Notes: generated from the sequence alone by a model not told the origin. 64,000 nucleotides of DNA from Hyphomicrobiaceae bacterium (GCA_020638065.1 JACKJG010000004.1:1-64000), one strand, 5' to 3'. Shown: positions 28,437 to 37,085, counted from the first letter of the stretch. Program-made: numbers and translations.

Positions 28437-28876
28437 TTCGGGTCGGCGAGCGCGATATAGCCGTCCGGGTCCTTGCGCCATTCGTCACGCACGCCGAGCG
28501 AAAAGTTGAGATAAAGCCGCCCGTCCGTATGGATCGTCCAGGCCTCGGGCACGGTCGGGGCGATGGCATTGTGCGCCATGGCAAAGGCACAATAGCCACC
28601 ATAGCGCGGGAAATAGGTGTCCGGATCAGCAAGGAATGTGTCGCGGTTGGATTCGGAGGCGAAGTTGATAATCGCGCCCCTGTAGGTGGTCGCAATCGAA
28701 GCGTCACCGCGCACTGTCGCGCCATCGGTGAAATATCCGACCGGATCGAACCCCTCGTTGAAAAGCTGGTTGTTCGAATTGGCATAGACTTCCGGCGTTT
28801 TGGCCAGAACAAGCCGCGGCATTGACAGCGCCGCGCCGCCAAGTGCCAACCCGATCAATGCTGTCCTGCGTCTCAT
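28412..28876 (-). CDS. YHS-domain exported protein
   Basis: About 154 residues from MRRRTALIG, with GAGGACATGAG immediately upstream. The N-terminus has a twin-arginine-like/Sec signal (RRRTALIGLALGGAALSMPRLVLA). The mature domain is YHS-like: FDPVGYFTDGATVRGDASIATTYRGAIINFAS, NRDTFLADPDTYFPRYGGYCAFAMA. YHS domains are small metal-associated modules often found with copper or heme proteins. The Cys in GGYCA is kept. Single gene, with the low-GC gene downstream. Confidence 0.85.
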   Translation of the reverse strand: MRRRTALIGLALGGAALSMPRLVLAKTPEVYANSNNQLFNEGFDPVGYFTDGATVRGDASIATTYRGAIINFASESNRDTFLADPDTYFPRYGGYCAFAMAHNAIAPTVPEAWTIHTDGRLYLNFSLGVRDEWRKDPDGYIALADPNWPGILDR

Positions 28877-28999
28877 CTCATGTCCTCCAGATTTGCGGAG
28901 AACCCTAGCGGCCTGCGCCACCCATGAGAAATCAAGCTCTTTCACAGGGTCGCGACCTGAACCGTCTCGCGGCGATCTCGGCAGAACCGGCCCGGACTA

Positions 29000-29554
29000 T
29001 TAAAAACCCTTCTGGTAGAGGTGCCAAGCCAAACCAAGCAGGCCGAATGAGAAGAAGACCGCCAGAACCCCGCCAAGAATGACAAAGAAGCTCGCCGCCG
29101 CCAGTGGCGCCAGAAACAGCAGGATTCCGAGAAGAATGTAGAGCGCGCCGTTCAGCACCATCGGCCAGATGCGCACATAGAATTCGCGCTCGCGCGTGAC
29201 GAGGTAGATTTCCATCGCACCAACGATGATGGCCTGCGCGGCAACGAGATAGACAATCAGCGTCGTGGTCAGAAGCGTCGCGAGAACGGGACTCATCAGG
29301 ATGAGAAACCCCATGATGATCGACAGCGCATTACGCACCACGTCGAACCAGAAATTGCCGGTCCTGGCGCCGCCGAACGTGACTGCCCACAGTCCCAGCG
29401 CTCCGTCGACCAGAAAGATGGCCCCCGCCATCACCACCAGAACCGCCAGCGCCTGCAGCGGAAAGATCGCCGCGAACAGGCCCGCAACCAGCATCAGCCC
29501 GGCGCGAAGCCCCATCGAAATCGAGCCGATCCGGCTTCTTCCACCCTCACTCAT
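29000..29554 (-). CDS. HdeD/DUF308 family membrane protein
   Basis: 184 residues with six predicted membrane helices (GLRAGLMLVAGLFAAIFPLQALAVLVVMAGAIFLVDG, FDVVRNALSIIMGFLILMSPVLATLLTTTLIVYLVAAQAI). The pattern and length match HdeD, a membrane protein linked to acid resistance at high density in E. coli. It is about 35 nt upstream-to-downstream from the SnoaL-like gene on the same strand, so possibly co-transcribed. A stress role is inferred from family only. Confidence 0.85.
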   Translation of the reverse strand: MSEGGRSRIGSISMGLRAGLMLVAGLFAAIFPLQALAVLVVMAGAIFLVDGALGLWAVTFGGARTGNFWFDVVRNALSIIMGFLILMSPVLATLLTTTLIVYLVAAQAIIVGAMEIYLVTREREFYVRIWPMVLNGALYILLGILLFLAPLAAASFFVILGGVLAVFFSFGLLGLAWHLYQKGF

Positions 29555-29590
29555 CCCGGCCTCCCGCTTGTTTCTGCGCCCGATGGCCGA

Positions 29591-30034
29591 TCAGGGCGCG
29601 GCCTGAAACATGTCGGCGCTGATCAGCCAACCCTCGTCTGCACGAACGAAATAGACCAGTGAGCGCCCCTTGGTCTGCACCGGCTGCCCGTCTGCCGGCG
29701 TCAATGTCGACACCCAGTCCCAGAGCACGATTGCCCGTGTCCCCGCTCCATCGGCCTGGATCGAACCGAATTCGATCGCGTTCTGGCCGCGCGCGAAATT
29801 GTTCGCGAAAACCTGCCTGATATTGTTCCGGCCAGCAATTATGGGAGCCCCCGGCGCCAGAATGAGCGCGTTCGGCGCATATAGGTTGGCGATGGCATCC
29901 GCGTCTCCGGTCGCCGTCGCCTCAACGAAGACTTTTGCGGCATCGCGCGGGTCTTCCAACCCCTGCGCCTGCGCCAAACCCGGCAGCAAACTCAACAACG
30001 TGGCGAAAACAATCAGAAGCAAACGCATGTTCAT
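29591..30034 (-). CDS. secreted SnoaL-like/DUF4440 protein
   Basis: About 147 residues from MNMRLLLIV (the second ATG two codons later is equally possible). A signal peptide (LLIVFATLLSLLPGLAQAQ) precedes an NTF2-like domain: DAAKVFVEATATGDADAIANLYAPNALILAPGAPIIAGRNNIRQVF, and the final RSLVYFVRADEGWLISADMF. Such SgcJ/EcaC-type proteins are mostly binding or scaffold folds with unknown ligands. Lies between yqeY and the HdeD gene. Confidence 0.82.
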   Translation of the reverse strand: MNMRLLLIVFATLLSLLPGLAQAQGLEDPRDAAKVFVEATATGDADAIANLYAPNALILAPGAPIIAGRNNIRQVFANNFARGQNAIEFGSIQADGAGTRAIVLWDWVSTLTPADGQPVQTKGRSLVYFVRADEGWLISADMFQAAP

Positions 30035-30062
30035 GGTTCCTGTCCAAATGGAGAAAAAATGT

Positions 30063-30515
30063 TCAGCCCGCAAGCTTGGTCTTGACCAGACCCGATGCCT
30101 TGCCGAAGTCGATCTGGCCGGGAAATTTGGTTTTGAGCGCCGCAATCACCCTGCCCATATCTTTCATGCCGTCCGCACCGGTTTCCAGAATGGCGCCGTC
30201 GATCGCCTTGTCCAGTTCCATGGCGCTCAATTCCCTGGGCAGAAATTCCTCGATGATCGCTATTTCGGCGCGCTCTCTTTCCGCCAGCTCTTCGCGGTCA
30301 TTGTCCGAATAAATCCTGGCACTTTCCTCGCGCTGTTTGACCATTTTCTGCAGCAGCGCCAGAATTTCGTCGTCGGAAATCTGGTCCTTGCCCTGCCCGC
30401 GCGCCTCGATATCGCGATCCTTGAGGGCCGCGCTCATCAGCCGCAAGGTCGACGACCGGAGCTTGTCTTGTGCCTTGAGGGCTTCGTTCAGACTGGAACG
30501 GATTTTGTCACGCAT
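30063..30515 (-). CDS. yqeY: GatB/YqeY-domain protein
   Basis: 150 residues of the YqeY family, which shares the C-terminal tRNA-contacting domain of GatB and is thought to act with tRNA amidotransferases. Motifs: LRLMSAALKDRDIEARG, ILALLQKMVKQREESARIY, EIAIIEEFLPRELSAMEL and DMGRVIAALKTKFPGQIDFGKASGLVKTKL. It is divergent from carA, an arrangement common in Hyphomicrobiales, and shares the 180-nt gap with it. Confidence 0.92.
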   Translation of the reverse strand: MRDKIRSSLNEALKAQDKLRSSTLRLMSAALKDRDIEARGQGKDQISDDEILALLQKMVKQREESARIYSDNDREELAERERAEIAIIEEFLPRELSAMELDKAIDGAILETGADGMKDMGRVIAALKTKFPGQIDFGKASGLVKTKLAG

Positions 30516-30634
30516 GTCAGCCTCCCTGGCTTTCGGCCCAGCCTACACCGCCGGACCCGAGTCCCGCCACCCCCTTGCGGCAAAAGGCATATTTACCCAT
30601 AAAAATCAATTGTTTGCAGTGGATTTGAGACTCA

Positions 30635-30663
30635 TTGACGGAACTGGGAGCTTCGCCTATGTT
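30635..30663 (+). promoter_or_regulatory. carA promoter
   Basis: TTGACG (30635-30640), exactly 17 bp, TATGTT (30658-30663): close to the alphaproteobacterial sigma-70 consensus. The predicted start near 30670 would give a leader of about 28 nt, so no long attenuator precedes carA. Confidence 0.75.
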
Positions 30664-30697
30664 CCGCGCAAATTCCTTCCCCGAAAAGGCAATCGCA

Positions 30698-31909
30698 ATG
30701 ACAGGCTGGCCCCAGAAAAACCCGACCGCCCTGCTGCTGCTCGACGACGGAACCCGTCTCGAAGGTTTCGGGCTGGGGGCGATCGGCCACGCTGCGGGCG
30801 AGGTCTGTTTCAATACGGCCATGACCGGCTATCAGGAAATCCTGACCGACCCCTCCTATGCGGGTCAGATCATCACCTTCACCTTCCCGCATATCGGCAA
30901 TGTCGGCACCAATGCCGAAGACATAGAAACGGTTAACATGGCCGGCGCCAGCGGCGTTCGCGGCTGCGTTCTGAAAGCCGATATCACCGATCCCTCCAAT
31001 TATCGCGCTGCGCAAAAGCTCGATGAATGGCTGAAGGCTCGCAACATTGTCGGCATTTCCGGCATCGACACGCGCGCTCTCACCGCCCGCATTCGCGAAA
31101 AAGGCATGCCCAACGGCGTCATCGCCTTTTCGCCGGACGGAAGGTTCGATGAAGCGGAGTTGCAGGCCGCACTCAAGGCCTTTCCCGGCCTTGAAGGCCT
31201 CGATCTCGCCAAGGAAGTCTCGACGACGCAGACCTACCAGTGGACCGAAACGCCATGGGTCTGGAATGAGGGCTACGGAGATCTCGCCGATCCGGAATTT
31301 CACGTCGTCGCCGTGGATTTCGGCGCCAAGCGCAACATCCTGCGCAACCTCGCCGCCAAGGGCGCACGCGTCACCGTCGTGCCCGCCGGCGCCAAAGCCG
31401 ACGACATTCTGGCCCTGAACCCCGACGGCATCTTCCTGTCCAACGGCCCCGGCGACCCGGCAGCGACCGGCATTTATGCAGTGCCCGAAATCCAGAAGCT
31501 CATCGAAAGCGGCAAGCCGGTCTTCGGCATCTGCCTTGGCCACCAATTGCTGGGTCTGGCTCTTGGCGCCAAGACTGAGAAAATGCATCAGGGACACCAT
31601 GGTGCCAATCACCCGGTCAAGGACCTGACGACGGGCAAGGTCGAGATCACGTCGATGAACCATGGTTTCGCCGTCGATTCAGATACCCTGCCCGCCGGCG
31701 TCACGCAGACGCATATTTCGCTGTTCGACCAGTCCAATGCCGGCCTGTCGCTCGACGGCAAGCCAGTCTTTTCGGTGCAATACCACCCCGAGGCCTCTCC
31801 CGGACCGCATGACGCGCACTACCTCTTCACGCGCTTCACCAATCTCATCCGCGCACAAAAAGGCCTGCCCGAGGAACCCGAGCATCTGCCCCTGGCCGCT
31901 GCGGAATGA
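30698..31909 (+). CDS. carA: carbamoyl-phosphate synthase small subunit
   Basis: Glutamine amidotransferase subunit supplying ammonia for carbamoyl phosphate (arginine and pyrimidine synthesis). About 403 residues from MTGWPQKN; I chose this ATG because AAAAGG lies 8 nt upstream and the longer frame starts at the promoter. The class-I amidotransferase triad is visible: FGICLGHQ with Cys at about 279, and YHPEASPGPHD with His and Glu at about 363 and 365. The N-terminal domain has GEVCFNTAMTGYQEILTDPSY. carB is 14 kb downstream. A GNAT gene overlaps the stop. Confidence 0.97.
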   Translation: MTGWPQKNPTALLLLDDGTRLEGFGLGAIGHAAGEVCFNTAMTGYQEILTDPSYAGQIITFTFPHIGNVGTNAEDIETVNMAGASGVRGCVLKADITDPSNYRAAQKLDEWLKARNIVGISGIDTRALTARIREKGMPNGVIAFSPDGRFDEAELQAALKAFPGLEGLDLAKEVSTTQTYQWTETPWVWNEGYGDLADPEFHVVAVDFGAKRNILRNLAAKGARVTVVPAGAKADDILALNPDGIFLSNGPGDPAATGIYAVPEIQKLIESGKPVFGICLGHQLLGLALGAKTEKMHQGHHGANHPVKDLTTGKVEITSMNHGFAVDSDTLPAGVTQTHISLFDQSNAGLSLDGKPVFSVQYHPEASPGPHDAHYLFTRFTNLIRAQKGLPEEPEHLPLAAAE

Positions 31910-32373
31910 ACCTTCCGGACGACCTGCTGATCCGGGACGCCGTCGAAGCCGATGTCCCGCACATCGTCGCGCTCATCCTGGGCGGCCCTGCCATCGCCAA
32001 CCAGCATGGCGGGCTCGACCCCAACGATCCGGCCCAGATTGAAACCTTTCGCCTGATCGACGCCGATCCGCGTCAACGCCTGATCGTTGTTGAGCTTGGC
32101 GGCAGGATCGTTGCCACCCTGCAGATCACCTATCTGCCCTATTTCGCTTCCGGTGCGCGCTGGCGCGCCCAGTTCGAAAGCGTGCATGTTGACGCCGATT
32201 TGCGCGGCAGAGGCATTGGCGGCCATCTCATCCGCTGGGCCATTGAGCAGGCGCGTGAACGCGGCGCGGGCATGGTTCAGCTGACCTCGAACAAGGCGCG
32301 CATGAACGCACACCGATTCTACGAGACACTCGGCTTTTCCCGCAGCCACGAAGGCTTCAAGTTGGCACTCTAG
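31906..32373 (+). CDS. GNAT-family N-acetyltransferase
   Basis: 155-residue acetyl-CoA-dependent acyltransferase overlapping the carA stop by 4 bp (ATGA), so translation is coupled. The GNAT core is clear: RLIVVELGGRIVATLQITYLP, the acetyl-CoA loop VDADLRGRGIGGHLIRWAIEQARERG (R-G-x-G-I-G), and NKARMNAHRFYETLGFSRSHEGFKLAL at the end. Substrate unknown; coupling to carA may only reflect shared transcription. Confidence 0.93.
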   Translation: MNLPDDLLIRDAVEADVPHIVALILGGPAIANQHGGLDPNDPAQIETFRLIDADPRQRLIVVELGGRIVATLQITYLPYFASGARWRAQFESVHVDADLRGRGIGGHLIRWAIEQARERGAGMVQLTSNKARMNAHRFYETLGFSRSHEGFKLAL

Positions 32374-32480
32374 CGACCTGCGGCAAAGGTGCATCGCAGG
32401 TTACGGGAGTTTAACTTGCCCATCGGCGCCGCCCGCTCTACTCATGCCGGCAATGGTATCCATTCTGCTTGAGGCGCAAA

Positions 32481-32981
32481 ATGAAGACGTCGGACCGCTA
32501 TTCCTGGACTCAAATTTCCCTGCACTGGCTGATTGCCGTGCTGGTCATCTTCGAACTGTTTTTCAATGAGGTTATCGAGAGCCTCTGGCGTTCACAGCGC
32601 GCCAGTCAGTTCGCTCTGAAACCGTTCAACATCGAATTCTGGATGAACCCACACTCCGCCATCGGAGCGCTCATTCTGCTCTTGACGCTGTGGCGCATCT
32701 GGCTGCGTTTTGCCAGCGGCGCGCCCGCTGCGCCGGCCAATGAACCGGTCATCTTTCAATGGGCCGCCAAGCTCGCGCACATCTTGTTCTATCTCGTTCT
32801 GATCGCCATGCCGATCAGTGGCACCATCCAGCTGGCGACGGGATTGCCGATCGCTCACCAGCTGCACGAATTGGGCAAACCCGTACTCATGTTGCTCATC
32901 ATCGTACACGTGGCGGCCGTGCTGGTTCACCAGTTTGCCTGGAAGAACAACATCTTCAACCGCATGATCGGCCGGGCCTAG
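32481..32981 (+). CDS. cytochrome b561
   Basis: About 166 residues from MKTSDRYSW with GAGG 6 nt upstream. Four-helix membrane cytochrome: the first helix contains SLHWLIAVLVIFELFF (His ligand), then NPHSAIGALILLLTLWRIWLRF, KLAHILFYLVLIAMPISGTIQLATG, and VLMLLIIVHVAAVLVHQFAWKNNIFNRMIG. The histidines fit the two b-heme sites, and the last segment is the usual C-terminus. Likely moves electrons from quinol in the inner membrane. Convergent with the next gene. Confidence 0.92.
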   Translation: MKTSDRYSWTQISLHWLIAVLVIFELFFNEVIESLWRSQRASQFALKPFNIEFWMNPHSAIGALILLLTLWRIWLRFASGAPAAPANEPVIFQWAAKLAHILFYLVLIAMPISGTIQLATGLPIAHQLHELGKPVLMLLIIVHVAAVLVHQFAWKNNIFNRMIGRA

Positions 32982-33904
32982 TCGAGATAGCCCCAGGCTT
33001 TCAGCGCATAATCGGCGGCATCGATGAGATCGGTGAAGGTCTCCTCGCTGTCGTCGGTGATGATGAGATAATCCGTCCAGTCCTGGTCCTGCTGCGGACG
33101 GCTCAACCGCGCCGCGCCGACCAGCGCCTTGGTGCCGTCATAAATTCCGAGCCGCGCACCAACCGCCATCAGGCTGGCGCAGGCCGAATTGGGTGCATAT
33201 TCGCTCGTAAAGGAGCCTGAGTCCGGATCGTCATTGGCCGCACCGGTGCACAGCAGCGCCGCATAATCGTAGAAATTCTCGTAGACCGGACGAAACCTGG
33301 GCTCTGCGCTCAAATCGGCAAGTTCACCGCCACGCGTCGCGAAAATCGTCGGGGGCGGCACCGAAAAAGCGTAGGCATCGAATGTATAATTGAAGCGTTC
33401 ATCCGCCAGACGGAATTCCACCAATCCGTCGCCATCGAGATCTTCGGGCACCACTTCGCCACCATCGACATAGCCGATCGGCGTCGCAGCCCAGCCGCTG
33501 CTGCCTTCCGGGCGAACCGCGAACACGTCCATGCAGCAATGCGCGCCACCCGTGAAGGCCTGCAGCACCAGACTGGGCTCCCCGTCCCGGTCGAGCGGCC
33601 AATAGCCGACGTCCGCAAAGAGCGAAAAACCGGCCGTGAATGTCTGGGTGAAATCCTCTGCACCCTTGCGGTGCACGCGCGCGACGATAACCTCGTCATA
33701 TTCCGCGTTGGGATCCGGATCCTCGACCCCCAGTTCAACCCGCATGCCGCCGGCATCGATCAGGTAGGTCTCGCCATTGTCGAACGTAAATTCGCGCTGC
33801 TCGCTAAGCTGCAATTGCACATGGTCTTGCGCAACACCCGGGCCCGCCAGCATCGTGGCGCCCAGTCCAAATCCGCACAGTGCCAGAATTTTTCCAGACA
33901 GCAT
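32978..33904 (-). CDS. secreted protein of unknown function with Ca-site-like loop
   Basis: About 308 residues from MLSGKILALCGF, with signal peptide ending GPGVAQ. The mature part is acidic and mostly beta. It contains YWPLDRDGEPSLVLQAFTGGAHCCMDVF and VPEDLDGDGLVEFRLADE; the D-x-D-x-D-G loop resembles an EF-hand or FG-GAP calcium site. Two Cys in GGAHCC could form a bond with later Cys (ALLCTG, NSACAS). No family name is certain. It overlaps the cytochrome b561 stop by 4 bp, tail to tail. Confidence 0.75.
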   Translation of the reverse strand: MLSGKILALCGFGLGATMLAGPGVAQDHVQLQLSEQREFTFDNGETYLIDAGGMRVELGVEDPDPNAEYDEVIVARVHRKGAEDFTQTFTAGFSLFADVGYWPLDRDGEPSLVLQAFTGGAHCCMDVFAVRPEGSSGWAATPIGYVDGGEVVPEDLDGDGLVEFRLADERFNYTFDAYAFSVPPPTIFATRGGELADLSAEPRFRPVYENFYDYAALLCTGAANDDPDSGSFTSEYAPNSACASLMAVGARLGIYDGTKALVGAARLSRPQQDQDWTDYLIITDDSEETFTDLIDAADYALKAWGYLD

Positions 33905-34001
33905 CCGTCCCTCCAAGTCGCTTCAAAGACGAGATTGGCCAAATGCTGCCGGTTGCGCAACCATTACCTGCCCGCCGTGCGCGAAGCGGGCAGGCCTTCA
34001 A

Positions 34002-34475
34002 TCACATATGGTCGCCGGACATTTCCATGCTGTCGTCCGACATGTCCATGTGATCGTCCGACATCGACATGTCTCCGGAATCGTCCATCATCATGTCGTC
34101 GGAATGGCTCATGTCCATGCTGTCTGACATGCCGTGGTCCATCATCATTTGCATCGTGCCGTCGTCATATCCGTGCGACGTCACCGCACAGCTGTCGCCA
34201 CCCTGAGCCGCACAGGCCGCAATCGCGGAATTGTCCGCGCCGCTCTGGCTGCGATAGCCGCCGGACGCCCCGGACGTGCCGTCGGGCGCGGCCGCGATGG
34301 CCCAATAACCACCATGCACGCTGAATCCGACCGTGCATCCGGCCGGAACCGACAGATGAGCGGCGTCAACGCCGGTCATGACATGAGCGCCATCCGGGCA
34401 CGAAAGCCCGACTGTGGCTGCCTGAGCCGGCGCCGCAAACGCAAGCGCGGCCGTCAAGATCAATAGCTTTTTCAT
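34002..34475 (-). CDS. DUF4189-like secreted protein with Met/Asp/His-rich tail
   Basis: About 157 residues from MKKLLILTAAL, signal peptide ending APAQA. A short domain follows (TVGLSCPDGAHVM, GYWAIAAAPDGTSG, NSAIAACAAQGGDSCAVTSHGYDDGT) that resembles DUF4189, with paired Cys. The last ~45 residues are low-complexity, built from Met, Asp, Ser and His (for example MDMSHSDDMMMDD), like the metal-binding tails of copper or silver proteins such as PcoE/SilE. The next gene (34609-35124) is a paralogue with a different tail. Confidence 0.75.
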   Translation of the reverse strand: MKKLLILTAALAFAAPAQAATVGLSCPDGAHVMTGVDAAHLSVPAGCTVGFSVHGGYWAIAAAPDGTSGASGGYRSQSGADNSAIAACAAQGGDSCAVTSHGYDDGTMQMMMDHGMSDSMDMSHSDDMMMDDSGDMSMSDDHMDMSDDSMEMSGDHM

Positions 34476-34608
34476 TCTAGTCCTCGCGATTTTGCATGGA
34501 CACTCCCTGCCCACGCCGCGAAGGCTAGACCCCGGTCCCAAACACGGCCAAATCACGATCATATGTGCGGGCCGTGAAGCCGGCCCGCAGCAAGTTCAGG
34601 GCAAAACC

Positions 34609-35124
34609 CTATTCAGCCGGCGTCACGCGCACGATGGCGAGAACCGCAAGCACCTCGACCTTGACAGGTGAAGGCTCGGCGACTTCGATCGGCTCAACGA
34701 TCACGTCGGCTTCAGCAGCGTCCTCGACCACAGCCACCTCTTCGGCCGCCATCTCCGGTTCGGGTTCGGCAATCGTCAGGTCGGGCACCGGCCCCGTGCC
34801 GTCGTCATAGCCATTCGCCGTCACAGCGCAACTTTCGGCACCTTTGGCAACGCAGGCAGCAACGGCCGCGGCGTCAGCACCTTCCTGGGTCGAATAACCG
34901 CCCGAAGCGCCGGACATCACTGCATCTTCCGATGCCGCCAGCGACCAATAACCATGCGAGGCGACAAAACCGGGTTCGCAACCTTCGGGGATCGGGGTCA
35001 TGTCGGCATCCGCGGAAGTCAGCATGACGCGAGCACCCTCGGGGCAAGCCAGGCCGATCGTAGCAGCCTGCGCGGAACCAGCGAGAAGGAAAGTCGCTGC
35101 AATAACAATAGGATAAAGTTTCAT
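34609..35124 (-). CDS. DUF4189-like secreted protein with acidic Val/Glu/Pro tail
   Basis: About 171 residues from MKLYPIVIAATFL, signal peptide ending SAQA. The domain TIGLACPEGARVM, HGYWSLAASEDAV, AAVAACVAKGAESCAVTANGYDDGTG parallels the downstream neighbour closely, so the two arose by duplication. The tail differs: about 60 residues rich in Glu, Val, Ala and Pro (EPEPEMAAEEVAVVEDAAEA). Same strand as the Met-rich paralogue with a 130-nt gap. Periplasmic location is likely; function unknown. Confidence 0.75.
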   Translation of the reverse strand: MKLYPIVIAATFLLAGSAQAATIGLACPEGARVMLTSADADMTPIPEGCEPGFVASHGYWSLAASEDAVMSGASGGYSTQEGADAAAVAACVAKGAESCAVTANGYDDGTGPVPDLTIAEPEPEMAAEEVAVVEDAAEADVIVEPIEVAEPSPVKVEVLAVLAIVRVTPAE

Positions 35125-35199
35125 TTCGTCCTCCAAACGCATGTTGGATCAATCCAACGTCTGAAGGTTAACAGAAACCCAAGACAAGCGTAAGACGGC

Positions 35200-35568
35200 C
35201 TATTTCCGGGCTTTATCCATGAGTTCGCACCAACCGACGCAGACCGCCTGAAGTTCGGCTTTCTTGCCGGCAAGATCATCGAGGCTCGAGAAGTTCATGC
35301 TCCGCCCGTCCCTGGCATCTCCCATCAGGTTTGGAAAATCACCAGGAATGCTTGCGCCTTTGTGAAACATCAAAGTGGCGTGCTTTTTTGCCTTCGGAAA
35401 GAAGCTGGCAATATTGCCCTTGTAGGTGAAGGTCGGCGCCTGCCACTTGATGCATTCTCCGATGCGTGGATCGGCTGACAGCACGGCTTCGCGCACGGCC
35501 TCCACCACCGGCTTCATCGGATTGTCATAGGCTTCGAGCCATTCGTCGACGGCTTTGTCCCTGTTCAT
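35200..35568 (-). CDS. DUF1801 domain protein
   Basis: 122-residue cytoplasmic protein of the DUF1801/YdhG-like fold. The typical pattern is present: VVEAVREAVLSADPRIGECIKWQAPTFTYKGNIASFFPKAKKHATLMFHKGA, then the final LQAVCVGWCELMDKARK. No enzymatic role is established for the group. It follows the NTF2-like gene by 9 nt on the same strand, so the two are probably one unit. Confidence 0.88.
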   Translation of the reverse strand: MNRDKAVDEWLEAYDNPMKPVVEAVREAVLSADPRIGECIKWQAPTFTYKGNIASFFPKAKKHATLMFHKGASIPGDFPNLMGDARDGRSMNFSSLDDLAGKKAELQAVCVGWCELMDKARK

Positions 35569-35577
35569 TCGATCCCC

Positions 35578-35934
35578 CTAATGACCCATGGTCGTGATCA
35601 ATTGCGTGATCAGACCGTCCTTCAATTGAAACCTGTTCGTGCCCTGCCCTTGACCGCCCGGCAAGGACGGCGAAATGCATGTCCATTTGACGACGATCTC
35701 ATTTCCCCGAGCCGAAAGACTGTCCACGAGAATTTCCATGTCCTGCAGCGGCTGCTCCCAACCCAGTGCCATTGCCTGCATCACGGCATCGCGTCCCTCA
35801 TGACGCCGCATTTCCCCCGTGAATGGTTCTTCGTAAACGGCATCTTCCGCGAACCGTGCCGCAAGGCTCCTGGCTCCCGCTGCACCCGCTTGCATCGAAA
35901 GAAAAAAGTTGCTGATCTCAAGTGGCATTTCCAT
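35578..35934 (-). CDS. NTF2/SnoaL-like protein
   Basis: About 118 residues from MEMPLEISNFF (an ATG two codons later is also possible). NTF2-like fold: ARSLAARFAEDAVYEEPFTGEMRRHEGRDAVMQAM, followed by strands IVVKWTCISPSLPG and FQLKDGLITQLITTMGH. No signal peptide, so cytoplasmic. It is divergent from the LuxR-type gene that starts only about 14 nt away, so the two promoters must overlap each other's coding region. Confidence 0.8.
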   Translation of the reverse strand: MEMPLEISNFFLSMQAGAAGARSLAARFAEDAVYEEPFTGEMRRHEGRDAVMQAMALGWEQPLQDMEILVDSLSARGNEIVVKWTCISPSLPGGQGQGTNRFQLKDGLITQLITTMGH

Positions 35935-35947
35935 CGGGAATACCTCC

Positions 35948-36349
35948 GTGGTTCGAAAACTGAATGATCGCGAAATCGAAGACCTTTCCACCGCAATGGA
36001 CGGGCTTCAGCGCTCGCGCGGTGAAGCTGGTGCATGGGCCGCGCTCGAGCCATTGAACCGCATTGCGAACGCAGGCACCGATGTGCTGATCGATGTCGCC
36101 GCCTCCCGCACCCTTGGCGCGCCGGTCATTATTGCAACGCCCGCGCCGGGTAGCGGCAAACGCAACCTGCTGACTCCACGTCAGATTGAAGTGGCGGAAC
36201 TGGTTGCGGAGGGGTTGTCCAACAAACAGATTGCGCGCGCCCTCAGCCTGCAATTGTCGACCGTCAAAGATCACGTGCATGCTGTTCTGACCCGCCTGAA
36301 TTGCGCTTCGCGTGCCCAGCTGATTGCAGCCTGGCACAGCAGCAACTAG
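35948..36349 (+). CDS. LuxR-type HTH regulator
   Basis: About 133 residues from the GTG at 35948; an upstream ATG frame would run into the divergent gene. The C-terminal LuxR/FixJ helix-turn-helix is complete: LLTPRQIEVAELVAEGLSNKQIARALSLQLSTVKDHVHAVLTRLNCASRAQLIA. The N-terminal part (LNDREIEDLSTAMDGLQRSRGEAGAWAAL) is too short for a receiver or autoinducer domain. It is divergent from the NTF2-like gene, a likely target. Confidence 0.87.
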   Translation: MVRKLNDREIEDLSTAMDGLQRSRGEAGAWAALEPLNRIANAGTDVLIDVAASRTLGAPVIIATPAPGSGKRNLLTPRQIEVAELVAEGLSNKQIARALSLQLSTVKDHVHAVLTRLNCASRAQLIAAWHSSN

Positions 36350-36358
36350 AGCCAATAA

Positions 36359-36401
36359 GGGCGGTAGGCGCAATCCATCGTTGGATGGACAAACGCCCGC
36401 C
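36359..36401. other. compound hairpin at a convergent gene junction
   Basis: Nested inverted repeats between the LuxR-type gene and the convergent TetR gene: GGGCG/CGCCC outer arms, and CCATC-GTT-GGATG inside. No T-run on either strand, so if it ends transcripts it is not a standard intrinsic terminator. Confidence 0.35.
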
Positions 36402-36437
36402 CCCACACCTGCTTAGAACGCAACTCCTTCCCCTGCT

Positions 36438-37022
36438 TCAAACAGAAAGCCCACAGCTTTTGCGTGCCGCGGCGTAAAGCCGTTTCACAGGTGCGGCATA
36501 GCCGCCACTCGCTCCCAACAGAGAAATGAGACTGTTGATTGCGACCGACTGCAAACCGGCCAGTTCCGGGTCCAAGCCGCCATCGACTGCGCCTTCGGCT
36601 ATCGCGCGCCTTACCTCGGTCGCGATCGCGCGCTGCAGTGTATCGGTATACTCAGCCACGATCTTCTCGACATACGGGGCGCTACGCATTGGCCCCGAAG
36701 CGGTACGAAACAAATAGCATCCGCACCAGCCAGGTCCCTGGCTCGCCGATTCCAAAGCATCCCAGAAGGCGTTCAGCCCCGCCTCTCCACCTTTGGCAAG
36801 TGGCGCGAGCACCATTTCAAGAACCAGATCGCGATATCGCTGCAACGTCGCCTGAACCAGGCTGTCCTTGTCAGGCCAGTTTGCATAGAGTGCCTTGCGG
36901 CTGAGCCCGGTTGCAGTGACCAGATCATTGTAGGCAGCAGTCTCGGCGCCCTTGCTCCAAAAGAGCGCCATGGCCGCATCCAGCGCCTCCAGATTGTGGC
37001 CCGCCTCAACGTTTTCTCTCAT
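36438..37022 (-). CDS. TetR-family repressor
   Basis: About 194 residues from the ATG with GGAGG 8 nt upstream. The N-terminal DNA-binding domain reads ALDAAMALFWSKGAETAAYNDLVTATGLSRKALYANWPDKDSLVQATLQRYRD; the C-terminal ligand domain has GWCGCYLFRTASGPM. It is divergent from a small membrane-protein/SRPBCC pair, and two related 16-bp palindromes at 37092 and 37124 are almost certainly its operators. Confidence 0.93.
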   Translation of the reverse strand: MRENVEAGHNLEALDAAMALFWSKGAETAAYNDLVTATGLSRKALYANWPDKDSLVQATLQRYRDLVLEMVLAPLAKGGEAGLNAFWDALESASQGPGWCGCYLFRTASGPMRSAPYVEKIVAEYTDTLQRAIATEVRRAIAEGAVDGGLDPELAGLQSVAINSLISLLGASGGYAAPVKRLYAAARKSCGLSV

Positions 37023-37085
37023 CGAACGACCTCCATCTCTGAGCCCATCCACTGACGTCACACAAATCTGTGATCGCGATCATGC

